Under the pieces are notes generated by a model, which did not search any database, was not told the DNA's origin, and saw nothing but the letters and a program-made list of their open reading frames with translations. The position numbers and the translations under genes are program-made. Below are positions 47,654 to 54,306 of a DNA stretch of 64,000 nt, piece after piece. The stretch is from Bacillus sp. es.034 (GTDB lineage Bacteria; Bacillota; Bacilli; Bacillales; Bacillaceae_B): positions 3,818,001 through 3,882,000 of the forward strand of contig NZ_PDIY01000001.1 of the NCBI RefSeq assembly GCF_002563655.1, given 5' to 3'. Numbering within the stretch: the first letter of the stretch is position 1; the number at the start of each line of letters is the position of its first letter.

Positions 47654-48064
47654 ATGGGGATTGACTTGACTGCTCTTCATTGGATTTATTTAGTTTTCAT
47701 AGGATTGATCATCCTATTTATGATCTTCCGAAAGGACACGACCATCGTATGTATTCTAGGAATCTTCAGTATCGCTCTGATAGCCACGGGATCGATCAGT
47801 GGGTCGATCAGTAGTATATTTAATAGCTTCATCTTTGCCATCACAGAATTACTTTCAACCATTCTCGTCATTTCCATCATCGTAGCCATGAGTAAAGGAC
47901 TGACGTCGACAGGGATTAATGATGTGATGATCCGACCGTTCACTAAGTTCATCCGCACCCCTGCCCTTGCGTACTGGACGATAGGTCTTGTGATGATGTT
48001 CATTTCGTGGATTAAGTGCATTTACAGATACCAACTAAAAAAAGCCTGTGTATCAAGGTTTTAA
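47654..48064 (+). pseudogene. yhfA: yhfA transporter gene, 5' fragment interrupted by the mobile element
   Basis: The first 119 codons, up to the TGG at 48008-48010, encode the start of a multi-helix permease (LHWIYLVFIGLIILFMIF; LVISIIVAMSKGLTSTGIND; YWTIGLVMMFISW). The next 17 codons (IKCIYRYQLKKACVSRF) are element DNA and end at a stop at 48062. The 3' part resumes at 57972. Position beside yhaA and the rejoined length (465 aa) match B. subtilis YhfA, a putative organic-acid-type transporter. As it stands no functional transporter can be made. Confidence 0.88.
47993..48028. other. attL: left junction of the integrated element
   Basis: Host codons TTC ATT TCG TGG end at 48010. Element DNA begins ATTAAGTGCATTTACAGA (48011-48028). 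The last three host bases TGG are repeated at the right junction and form the likely crossover core. Confidence 0.8.
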
Positions 48065-48108
48065 GTAGCTTTGGTAATTTTATCCTCAAGGAATTACGCA
48101 TTCTTATA

Positions 48109-48139
48109 AAAAAAGACTTCCGCAAAAGAGGAAGTCGTT
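48109..48139 (-). terminator. Terminator at the left end of the element
   Basis: GACTTCC/GGAAGTC stem with an eight-base loop; on the minus strand it is followed by a T run. It closes the leftward R-M transcription unit. Confidence 0.8.
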
Positions 48140-48150
48140 AAACAGAACAA

Positions 48151-48348
48151 TTATTGTAAAGTTATTTTCATTTTCACATTCGACTCTATGACTTCAATTT
48201 TATATGCTGACTTAACACCTTTTAAGGTTTCTTCAACATAATAAGCAATTTCATCAAGATAAAGTTCATCAGTTCTTTCAATAACAACTTCACCATCATT
48301 CTGCAATGTTACTAAAGCTTTTCCAACTTCTCCTAAAATACCGTTCAT
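48151..48348 (-). CDS. Small hypothetical protein, 65 aa
   Basis: A 65-aa acidic, soluble protein (MNGILGEVGKALVTLQNDGE, ending VKMKITLQ) with predicted helix-strand content and no zinc, membrane or HTH motif. It lies 32 bp after the DNA methyltransferase stop on the same strand and ahead of a terminator, so it is probably the third gene of the R-M operon. I do not recognise it. Candidates include an R-M accessory factor or an unrelated element gene. Confidence 0.6.
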   Translation of the reverse strand: MNGILGEVGKALVTLQNDGEVVIERTDELYLDEIAYYVEETLKGVKSAYKIEVIESNVKMKITLQ

Positions 48349-48380
48349 TTGATAATCATCCTTTTTAGGAATTATTTTTT

Positions 48381-49355
48381 TTAGTTTTTTGAACCTTGTA
48401 AAACAAGGGAATTAGTCTGATTTATTGCTAACTTAATATTTTCAGCTATTCTATGAATCACTGGAACAACTACTGAATTTCCTGCTTGTTTATATAGTCG
48501 TGTATTGGATAATTCGGGCAGAACAAAATCTTTTGGAAATCCTTGAATATTAAAACATTCACGAGGAGTCAATTTACGGATACCAAATGGTGTGTAAATT
48601 AATGGTACGTTATGACCACCTGTTCCCATGTTAGCCGTTAGCGTTGGACAAACATTAGATTTATTTTCTCTTACATACTGTCTTCTCCATTGATAAATGG
48701 TATGAGAACCTGTGATACTTTCCTCTAACTTATCGTAAAAGGCACATTTTTCAGGTCTGTAATAATATTTTTCATCTTGTTCAACGTCAAAATTAATAAC
48801 ATCTTCTAACTTAGTTGAAAGTTGAGTTGGGTTAGGGAAATAAAATTTCTCTGCCATCTTTTCATCACGAAAACCAACTATATAAATACGTTCTCTATTT
48901 TGAGGAACATTGCCGTATTCACAGGCATTTAGAACTTGGTGTTTTACAGTGTATCCATACAAACTTAAAGCTTCAAGAATTACGTTGAAAGTGTTCCCTC
49001 CATCATGTCCAACTAGATTTTTTACATTTTCTAAGAATACAATAGAAGGATTTCTTTCAGCTATTATTCTAAGGAGTTCAAAAAACACATTTCCACGTTC
49101 GTCTGCAAAGCCTTTACGGTAACCTGCTACACTAAAGGCTTGACAAGGAAAGCCTGCTACTAACATATCAAATTCAGGTATATTATGTTCGCTTACATTG
49201 GCAATATCTGCAACTTCTAATTCAGAATCAAAATTACTTTTAAATGTTTTAGAAGCATATTCATCTATTTCATTTGCGTATACTGTTTCAAAACCCGCCA
49301 TTTCAAAACCTTTGTCTATTCCTCCAACACCTGCAAAAAAACTAGCAATTTTCAT
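48381..49355 (-). CDS. C5 cytosine DNA methyltransferase of a type II R-M system
   Basis: A 324-aa m5C methyltransferase with all main motifs in order: I (IASFFAGVGGIDKGFEMAGF), IV with the catalytic Cys (AGFPCQAFSVAGY), VI (FLENVKNLV), VIII (QNRERIYIVGF), a variable target region, and X (YKQAGNSVVVPVI). ATG 49355 follows AAAGGAAG. It lies 84 bp downstream of a PD-(D/E)xK nuclease gene. Size and partner resemble M.Bsp6I, which protects GCNGC, but the specificity is inferred. Confidence 0.92.
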   Translation of the reverse strand: MKIASFFAGVGGIDKGFEMAGFETVYANEIDEYASKTFKSNFDSELEVADIANVSEHNIPEFDMLVAGFPCQAFSVAGYRKGFADERGNVFFELLRIIAERNPSIVFLENVKNLVGHDGGNTFNVILEALSLYGYTVKHQVLNACEYGNVPQNRERIYIVGFRDEKMAEKFYFPNPTQLSTKLEDVINFDVEQDEKYYYRPEKCAFYDKLEESITGSHTIYQWRRQYVRENKSNVCPTLTANMGTGGHNVPLIYTPFGIRKLTPRECFNIQGFPKDFVLPELSNTRLYKQAGNSVVVPVIHRIAENIKLAINQTNSLVLQGSKN

Positions 49356-49439
49356 AAAATCTATCTTCCTTTCCATATAATAGCAGCACGCCGCACTTTT
49401 TAAGGAGAGGGATAACACACCTTGTCACCCCCTCCAAGA

Positions 49440-49955
49440 CTAAATACGAGTTATTTTCTTTGTTCGTAAGTCTAGTACAGCGTACTGGTCTATTGCATTT
49501 GGTTCTATAATTTGCTTTATTATCGAAAAACGAGGTCTTCTACCCTGTTTTTGTTGGTCACCAAGGGTTTGAAGTGCATTTACCTTAATCAATTTAAGTT
49601 GGTCGGAGTTAATTCCCAAATCATAGAAATACATTGTATCATTCCTTTTGTCTAAACGTGAGAAAAACAGCTTATCAAATTCCTCATTCGGACTAAATGA
49701 ACTTGTATCTCTTTCAAAGTTACTTGTTGCTTTGATTTCAATAACCCTATTTGTACTAGGGTCAAAAGCATCTCCACCCACACCACGATTAAGCCTAAAC
49801 CCACTTACATAGCATAATAAAGCTTCTGTTACCGTCTCTGGAATGTTTACTCCACGAGTGTGAGACTGTCTAATAATTAAATCAAGTTCTTTCCAAAGGA
49901 AATAAGCAGTAATAGCATCATTGAATCTTGCTTTATCAACAGTTACTAAATCCAT
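49440..49955 (-). CDS. Type II restriction endonuclease, probably Bsp6I-like
   Basis: A 171-aa protein with a PD-(D/E)xK-type active site: GGDAFDPSTNRVIEIKATS (Asp, then ExK) near residues 60-80, followed by the strand-rich SFSPNEEFDKLFFSRLD. Length and general features resemble R.Bsp6I (about 174 aa; GC^NGC). It is encoded immediately upstream of the methyltransferase on the same strand. No controller (C) protein gene is seen, so the timing of restriction against modification must be set another way. Confidence 0.8.
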   Translation of the reverse strand: MDLVTVDKARFNDAITAYFLWKELDLIIRQSHTRGVNIPETVTEALLCYVSGFRLNRGVGGDAFDPSTNRVIEIKATSNFERDTSSFSPNEEFDKLFFSRLDKRNDTMYFYDLGINSDQLKLIKVNALQTLGDQQKQGRRPRFSIIKQIIEPNAIDQYAVLDLRTKKITRI

Positions 49956-50178
49956 AATTATAGGCGTGTTATCCTTTTAATATATTAACATATTGTATAC
50001 CCATGTTGGTGAAGCAATTATCTTTTTTTGGATTTAATTAGGAAAATAGTTTTATGGTCAATTATTAATAATGGAAGCCGACATTAAAGCTATGGTGTGA
50101 AAGATTAATGAACATTTTGGAAAATTTATGTATTCCTCTTTTATATGATGTATTTTTATTGAAGAAGGGAGGTGTTAT

Positions 50179-50436
50179 ATGAAGAAGGAACAAATACAAC
50201 CGCATTGTATGGTATGTTGTGAACCGTTTAAAAGAACTGATGAAGTTTTAACAGACAACCTATTTACACAAATACAACACACAAAATGTTTTATTTATAG
50301 ACCTGAATTTATTAAGGATAAAGGAACTTATGAAGAAATAGTTAATATGTATCCTGATTACAAAAAAGTGTTTATTGTATCTGATAAACCAGTAACAAAT
50401 TTCTTACTTGTATCTTCACTTAGAAAGAAGAAGTAA
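50179..50436 (+). CDS. Small Cys-rich protein, 85 aa
   Basis: An 85-aa protein with HCMVCCEPFKRTDEV and IQHTKCFIYRPEF, a C-x2-C...H-x2-C arrangement that could hold one zinc. The rest is mixed helix and strand with a basic tail (LRKKK). GGGAGGTG precedes the ATG. It is one of only two genes in the element read rightward. A UUCG-capped terminator follows. Function unknown. Confidence 0.72.
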   Translation: MKKEQIQPHCMVCCEPFKRTDEVLTDNLFTQIQHTKCFIYRPEFIKDKGTYEEIVNMYPDYKKVFIVSDKPVTNFLLVSSLRKKK

Positions 50437-50455
50437 ATATATAACGATACATAAT

Positions 50456-50483
50456 GGGCTTCCTTCGGGAAGTCTTTTTTATT
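50456..50483 (+). terminator. Intrinsic terminator with C(UUCG)G tetraloop
   Basis: GGCTTCC-TTCG-GGAAGTC followed by six T, directly after the 85-aa gene. Confidence 0.85.
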
Positions 50484-50538
50484 ATCATCCTCATTATGCG
50501 GATCGTCTTCGACGATTCGACTGATAAAAGTATAAATA

Positions 50539-50573
50539 AAAAAGGAGATAACCAGTTAAGGCTATCCCCTGCT
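50539..50573 (-). terminator. Intrinsic terminator of the TerS-containing unit
   Basis: Minus-strand AGGGGATA/TATCTCCT stem (one G-T wobble) with a 12-base loop and six T, overlapping the end of the 146-aa gene. Confidence 0.7.
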
Positions 50574-51002
50574 TATAATTGAATTGTAAATAAACTCAGG
50601 ATTGGCTTGGCTTCCTTCCAACCTAAAATACACTTCAATGTAAAATTCATCTTCTTCTTGGATATTCTTTTCACCGTTAAAGGCATAAGTAGGCAGGAAA
50701 ACACAAACGGATGATATTTCAAACTTCACTTTATCCAGTGTTATGACTTTACCAATAGGATAATTCTCCAAGGTTTCTACCCATGATGTCACATAGGGAA
50801 GCTTCATAGGTTGAAAAGGATTGGAAAGAAGTCCATAAGCTAAGTTCTCCCTTTTCTCCATACGGTGATAGCTTCGATTAACAGCATGTAATTCCGCATG
50901 TTTGAACTTCCCAACAAAGTCACCGTTTGTAACTTCTCCTTCACCTTCCCATGTATCTACCCCTATATCTAAAATAATGTTTCCATTTTCATCAAGTCGC
51001 AT
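50562..51002 (-). CDS. Element hypothetical protein, 146 aa
   Basis: A 146-aa soluble protein rich in beta strands (NGNIILDIGVDTWEGEGEVT; VKFEISSVCVFLPTYAF). Its ATG overlaps the stop of the small-terminase-like gene (TAATG), so translation is coupled. I do not recognise the family. Coupling to a terminase-like gene suggests a packaging or head-redirection role, but no motif supports this. Confidence 0.65.
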   Translation of the reverse strand: MRLDENGNIILDIGVDTWEGEGEVTNGDFVGKFKHAELHAVNRSYHRMEKRENLAYGLLSNPFQPMKLPYVTSWVETLENYPIGKVITLDKVKFEISSVCVFLPTYAFNGEKNIQEEDEFYIEVYFRLEGSQANPEFIYNSIISRG

Positions 51003-51523
51003 TATTCTTCATCACTCCCAAAGATGTCCTTTAACTTATCCTCTGACGGTGCATAGTAATCTTTTTGGTTAATTGCATCCCACCGTTTTTCTAGGTCAAT
51101 AACCTCCTGGGGCTTGGTGTTAGTATGGACATGATGAATAATATCAGGCTGTAGGTTGTTAGTCATTTTCGCTAGTAGTTCAATCATCTTGGTTCTATCC
51201 CTTTTGGGAACTGATACCTTTACAACCTTTCCAGTATTAAAATCATAAACCTCATCTTGTCCACCTTTAATCCAGTTTGTTAAAGTTTCCTGCATTTCTA
51301 AGCCAGTCATAACTTCATGGTTAACGGTTGCCAGTTCATTAATATACTTCTTTACCAGTGGATTCTTCATGTACTTTTCACCAGTCTTTACATGGATTCC
51401 TACCAATTTAGAAGATTCCTTTATAACTCCTTTTCCCTGCCCTGCATAAGCAATAGCAAATGCCCTTTGTTTGCCCGTTAGTCCATCTATATTACTTTTG
51501 GTTCTCTTATCCGTTAATGCCAT
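51002..51523 (-). CDS. Small terminase subunit-like protein
   Basis: A 173-aa protein. The opening LTGKQRAFAIAYAGQGKG, then an HTH-like stretch (GIHVKTGEKYMKNPLVKKYI), resembles the Terminase_2 small-subunit pattern, in which an N-terminal HTH recognises the pac site. The C-terminal part is charged and may oligomerise. No large terminase gene is present in the element. A TerS without TerL is a hallmark of phage satellites that redirect helper packaging. Weak similarity leaves another HTH role possible. Confidence 0.68.
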   Translation of the reverse strand: MALTDKRTKSNIDGLTGKQRAFAIAYAGQGKGVIKESSKLVGIHVKTGEKYMKNPLVKKYINELATVNHEVMTGLEMQETLTNWIKGGQDEVYDFNTGKVVKVSVPKRDRTKMIELLAKMTNNLQPDIIHHVHTNTKPQEVIDLEKRWDAINQKDYYAPSEDKLKDIFGSDEE

Positions 51524-51548
51524 TGTTAATCATCCTCCAAAATGAAAA

Positions 51549-51580
51549 TAAAAAAGGAAAGGTTTTTATACCTCTCCTTA
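51549..51580 (-). terminator. Intrinsic terminator of the 213-aa gene
   Basis: Minus-strand AAGGAGAGGT/ACCTTTCCTT (one mismatch) with a six-base loop and a T run; overlaps the stop codon. Confidence 0.8.
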
Positions 51581-52219
51581 AATGTCTCCGTTTAATTCCT
51601 TCTCAATGTGTTCAACACGTTCCTGGGTTTCATCTCGGTTTTTGTGCATTACTCCTGAACGGTAAGCTTCTAAATCAGACTTGTAAGCTGACATCTTAGC
51701 TTCATAATCTTCTTTAGCGGTTTGATAATTCCGTAAAGCTTCTGTACTCTCCTGAATAGATAGACCTTCCAGTGAGGGCTTAGAAGGGTTATTTGCAATG
51801 ATTTCAAATTCTTCTAGCTTAGTTCCTTCCAGTACCATTAGGTCAATATGCTTCTCAGTTAGCTTTGCTTCGTATAAGCCATGTTGAAGCATCTTGTATT
51901 GTTTAGGATTATCCGTCTTTAATGAAGCACGTTCTTCTAAACTTAAATCCTCAAATGCCTTTACTGGTTCTACCGTTACAGTAGTAAAATCATCAGACTT
52001 TACACGCATTAGTACACCGTCAACATTCTTTATAAAGTTACGGTTACGGTTCTCAGGTTTACCAATCATCATTTTAGAAATGGTATCCTTATGGAACTGT
52101 AGATTAGCTTTTTCAGTAGATAATTCTTGATTCTTCTGACTCATAAACTTCTCTGCTTCACGCATCATTCTTTTAAACAGTGGGCTTCCGTTAAGTGAGT
52201 TCATATCAATTTTTGTCAT
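51578..52219 (-). CDS. Element hypothetical protein, 213 aa, helical
   Basis: A 213-aa charged, largely helical protein with Lys/Glu-rich segments predicted to form coiled coils (KRMMREAEKFMSQKNQELST; QTAKEDYEAKMSAYKSDLEA). No membrane segment or metal site. CTAAGGAGAATG lies before the ATG. It sits between the RNA candidate and the TerS-like gene. Its shape is reminiscent of phage scaffolding proteins, but I do not recognise it. Confidence 0.7.
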   Translation of the reverse strand: MTKIDMNSLNGSPLFKRMMREAEKFMSQKNQELSTEKANLQFHKDTISKMMIGKPENRNRNFIKNVDGVLMRVKSDDFTTVTVEPVKAFEDLSLEERASLKTDNPKQYKMLQHGLYEAKLTEKHIDLMVLEGTKLEEFEIIANNPSKPSLEGLSIQESTEALRNYQTAKEDYEAKMSAYKSDLEAYRSGVMHKNRDETQERVEHIEKELNGDI

Positions 52220-52264
52220 ATAGCATCATTCTCCTTAGTTGTTTGATTTGATTATTAAAACTAT

Positions 52265-52292
52265 AAAGACTACCTCCGAAGAAGTAGCCTTG
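52265..52292 (-). terminator. Terminator with C(UUCG)G tetraloop at the end of the RNA candidate
   Basis: Minus-strand GGCTACTTC-TTCG-GAGGTAGTC forms a nine-base stem (two wobbles) with a UUCG tetraloop, then TTTATAGTTTT. Confidence 0.8.
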
Positions 52293-52650
52293 AAGCCATA
52301 ACAATCATGTTGCTATGGGTAAGGTGCTTTAGTAGGGGAACTTCGTTTCTTGGTATCCGTTCCCTTACCATTACAGGTTCTTAGATGGTCTTACATAGCT
52401 AATGCGGTGGGATACTACTTAACCTCTTACCACAAAAGTTAAGATTTTCCCATGATAGAAAGGTGGCAGGAAGGTAGTCCAAGCCTTCCCACCTGATTCG
52501 TAAAATCCACTAAACGAATATGTCACCGTTTTACATCCAAGAAAACCTGAAAGGATTAGAATAAAAGCCAGTAAGTCTAGTAGAATACTGGAATGCTGAT
52601 TGCACAGCTTAGTAGCAGTACCACCGTTTCCATTAGTGATACTACTTAAA
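52265..52650 (-). ncRNA. Candidate structured non-coding RNA, about 390 nt
   Basis: No credible gene fills 52220-52711. On the minus strand the segment folds into successive hairpins, given as + coordinates: AGTAG/CTACT with CAC/GTG (52611-52646); CCAGTA/TACTGG (52568-52591); ATTCGT/ACGAAT (52496-52519); GGAAGG/CCTTCC extended by GGTG/CACC (52462-52493); nested GGTAA/TTACC and GGGAAC/GTTCCC (52318-52369); CCATA/TATGG (52296-52318); and the UUCG terminator (52265-52292). The 12-mer minus-strand motif TTAAGTAGTATC occurs twice (about 52415 and 52640). It could be an autonomous RNA or a long structured mRNA leader; no promoter was identified. Confidence 0.55.
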
Positions 52651-52711
52651 GCTTTACAAGCATAAAAACAAGTGAGGGAAAAGTTTAATGACATTTTCAG
52701 GTCAAGAAGCT

Positions 52712-52783
52712 TTATCTTCCATCTATCATTTTGTACAGAATGACAATGAAGCCACTGCCTAACACAAACTGAATAAGTTCCAT
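52712..52783 (-). CDS. 23-aa membrane micro-protein, translationally coupled
   Basis: The ATG overlaps the stop of the upstream zinc-ribbon gene (TGATG). The peptide is one hydrophobic helix followed by a basic end (MELIQFVLGSGFIVILYKM, then IDGR). The coupling and clean hydrophobic helix support a real product. It somewhat resembles short YvrJ-type peptides of Bacillus elements, but this is weak. It could be a holin-like or regulatory peptide. Confidence 0.5.
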   Translation of the reverse strand: MELIQFVLGSGFIVILYKMIDGR

Positions 52784-53004
52784 CATGATGCCAGTTCCTC
52801 CAATTCTCTTAGTTGTCTTGTTTTCATCTGCAAGTTATTCCGTTCAAGGAAAGATTTAATCATGTAAAGATGGTCACTTAGTGAAGCGTTCCAGTCTTTT
52901 TCCTGCTTAGCTACTTTCACACATTCCTTACAATATCGGTGAGTAGCTGACACGAACCCTCCTTGTATCGGCTTGGTTTCATAACATTTTTTACAAGTTT
53001 TCAT
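52783..53004 (-). CDS. Zinc-ribbon protein, 73 aa
   Basis: A 73-aa protein opening MKTCKKCYETKPIQGGFVSA and then YCKECVK: two CxxC pairs about 20 residues apart, followed by a helical tail (KQEKDWNASLSDHLYMIKSF). ATG 53004 has AAGGAG nine bases upstream. It shares the C-x-K-C...CKECVK pattern with the 119-aa protein at 55813-56172. It probably binds nucleic acid or a protein partner. It lies 24 bp after the HTH gene and is in the same unit. Confidence 0.7.
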   Translation of the reverse strand: MKTCKKCYETKPIQGGFVSATHRYCKECVKVAKQEKDWNASLSDHLYMIKSFLERNNLQMKTRQLRELEELAS

Positions 53005-53027
53005 TCGTATCAACTCCTTCTGTTTAG

Positions 53028-53654
53028 TTAAATTCTTGACGGTGCTTTAAACAATTCATCTAACCAATGTTTTGTTCTTGGTTGTGGTTTAACCTCTACT
53101 GGGAATGTATAAGTAGGGGTGACGGTTACCTTAGGTTTCTTAACTTTCAACCACCAGTAGCACTTGGATAACTCTTCTTCTGTTAACATATCTAAAATCT
53201 CTTGTTTTGCTTGTTTAATATTCTTGGAAACTCGTGTAGCTTCTGTTCCATAATAATCGGCAATCTCGGTCATTGTGAACCCACCTGATAGGTAAAGCTT
53301 CAATTGAAAATAGCGGGCAAACCTTCCTTTTGATTCCTTGAAGTATCCTTCTATTTTGTTGTCTATTTCCTTCGGTACTACCTGCTTTACTACTGGTTTC
53401 GGTGTTAACAATGAAGGCATCATTAACTCACCCATGTTGATTAACGTTCCATCCACATCTTCCATATAGTAGCTGTGATTGTAGCAAGTAGATTCGATAT
53501 TAGTTTCTCTTAAAATACGACTTTTCCCATCATCAGGAATCCTAGATAGACTCACTTCGTAGTAAGCCTTAGCAATATCATTATTTACTAGCTTCTTAGC
53601 TGATTCTGCTGTTTGTTCTTGCATCTTCATAGATTGATTTTCATGACGTTTCAT
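53028..53654 (-). CDS. Sigma-region-4-like HTH protein, 208 aa (paralogue 2)
   Basis: A 208-aa protein with an HTH at about residues 125-160 (GFTMTEIADYYGTEATRVSK) followed by LTEEELSKCYWWLKVK. The same arrangement (TEIA...G...V...LTxEE...W..xVK) occurs in its neighbour at 53743-54306, so the two arose by duplication. Such proteins often control late genes of phage-like elements. GGGGGTAGGTG precedes the ATG. Confidence 0.72.
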   Translation of the reverse strand: MKRHENQSMKMQEQTAESAKKLVNNDIAKAYYEVSLSRIPDDGKSRILRETNIESTCYNHSYYMEDVDGTLINMGELMMPSLLTPKPVVKQVVPKEIDNKIEGYFKESKGRFARYFQLKLYLSGGFTMTEIADYYGTEATRVSKNIKQAKQEILDMLTEEELSKCYWWLKVKKPKVTVTPTYTFPVEVKPQPRTKHWLDELFKAPSRI

Positions 53655-53742
53655 TGTTACACCTACCCCCTGTAATTGGCTTGTTTTTTAGTATTTAGTC
53701 TTCTCATTAAGTGTTAGAAGAGGGTCACATTTAACCCCCCCA

Positions 53743-54306
53743 TTAATCAAAAACAATTTCACCGTTTATAAGTCTTCCAGTTATTACTTCTGACGGTGCT
53801 TGTACTTCCTTTTCATAGGCTTTTAATTCTTCCTTGGTGTTGAATCTTCCACCGTTAGACCTTACTAGGTCACTACCTTTAACCCTGTAGTACCATTTAA
53901 TTGTTTGCCATTCTTCGGCTGTTAGTCTCACCTTAATCTTCTTTAGCCCCATTGTGATAGCCCTTCTAACGTTCCTAGTATCCTGCCCAGTCATTTCAGC
54001 TATCTCGGTACTGGTTAGCCCCTCATCAAAACATAAAGACATAACCTCTTTTTGTTTCTTAAACTTATCTGCCTGGAATAACTTATCTACTTTGGCTTTA
54101 ATCTCAGCAGGATATTCTTGGTAGCCATCTTCTGCGGGGTGCATCCATTCAGGTAAGAGTAGTTCCTCTGATTCTGTTAAGTCTCCCCTGTAGTCGTGTG
54201 CCTGTTTCATTAGTCGCTGTTGGAAAGACGGTGAATATCCATCTAGATAATAAAGTCTTGCACTTCCTTTGCCTGTATCACTGTATCCGTTTCTTTGTCT
54301 GTTCAT
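53743..54306 (-). CDS. Sigma-region-4-like HTH protein, 187 aa (paralogue 1)
   Basis: A 187-aa protein with an HTH at about residues 88-120 (GLTSTEIAEMTGQDTRNVRR), followed by LTAEEWQTIKWYYRVKG. It is the first gene of the leftward unit that leads into the second paralogue, the zinc-ribbon, the micro-protein and the RNA candidate. AAGGGAG lies about 12 bases upstream of the ATG. Likely a transcriptional regulator of the element (inference). Its promoter must lie in the long non-coding region to the right. Confidence 0.72.
   Translation of the reverse strand: MNRQRNGYSDTGKGSARLYYLDGYSPSFQQRLMKQAHDYRGDLTESEELLLPEWMHPAEDGYQEYPAEIKAKVDKLFQADKFKKQKEVMSLCFDEGLTSTEIAEMTGQDTRNVRRAITMGLKKIKVRLTAEEWQTIKWYYRVKGSDLVRSNGGRFNTKEELKAYEKEVQAPSEVITGRLINGEIVFD

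Noticed and set aside
49572-49583. AAGTGCATTTAC, identical to part of the left att site
   Set aside because: It lies inside the nuclease coding region without the flanking att bases, so chance similarity is likely.
52265-52650. Group I intron in the element
   Set aside because: No recognisable P/Q/R/S core and no interrupted reading frame flanks it.
52419-52694. 91-aa open frame on the minus strand inside the RNA candidate
   Set aside because: No ribosome site before its ATG, no recognisable motif, and it runs through many perfect hairpins; an RNA explanation fits better.
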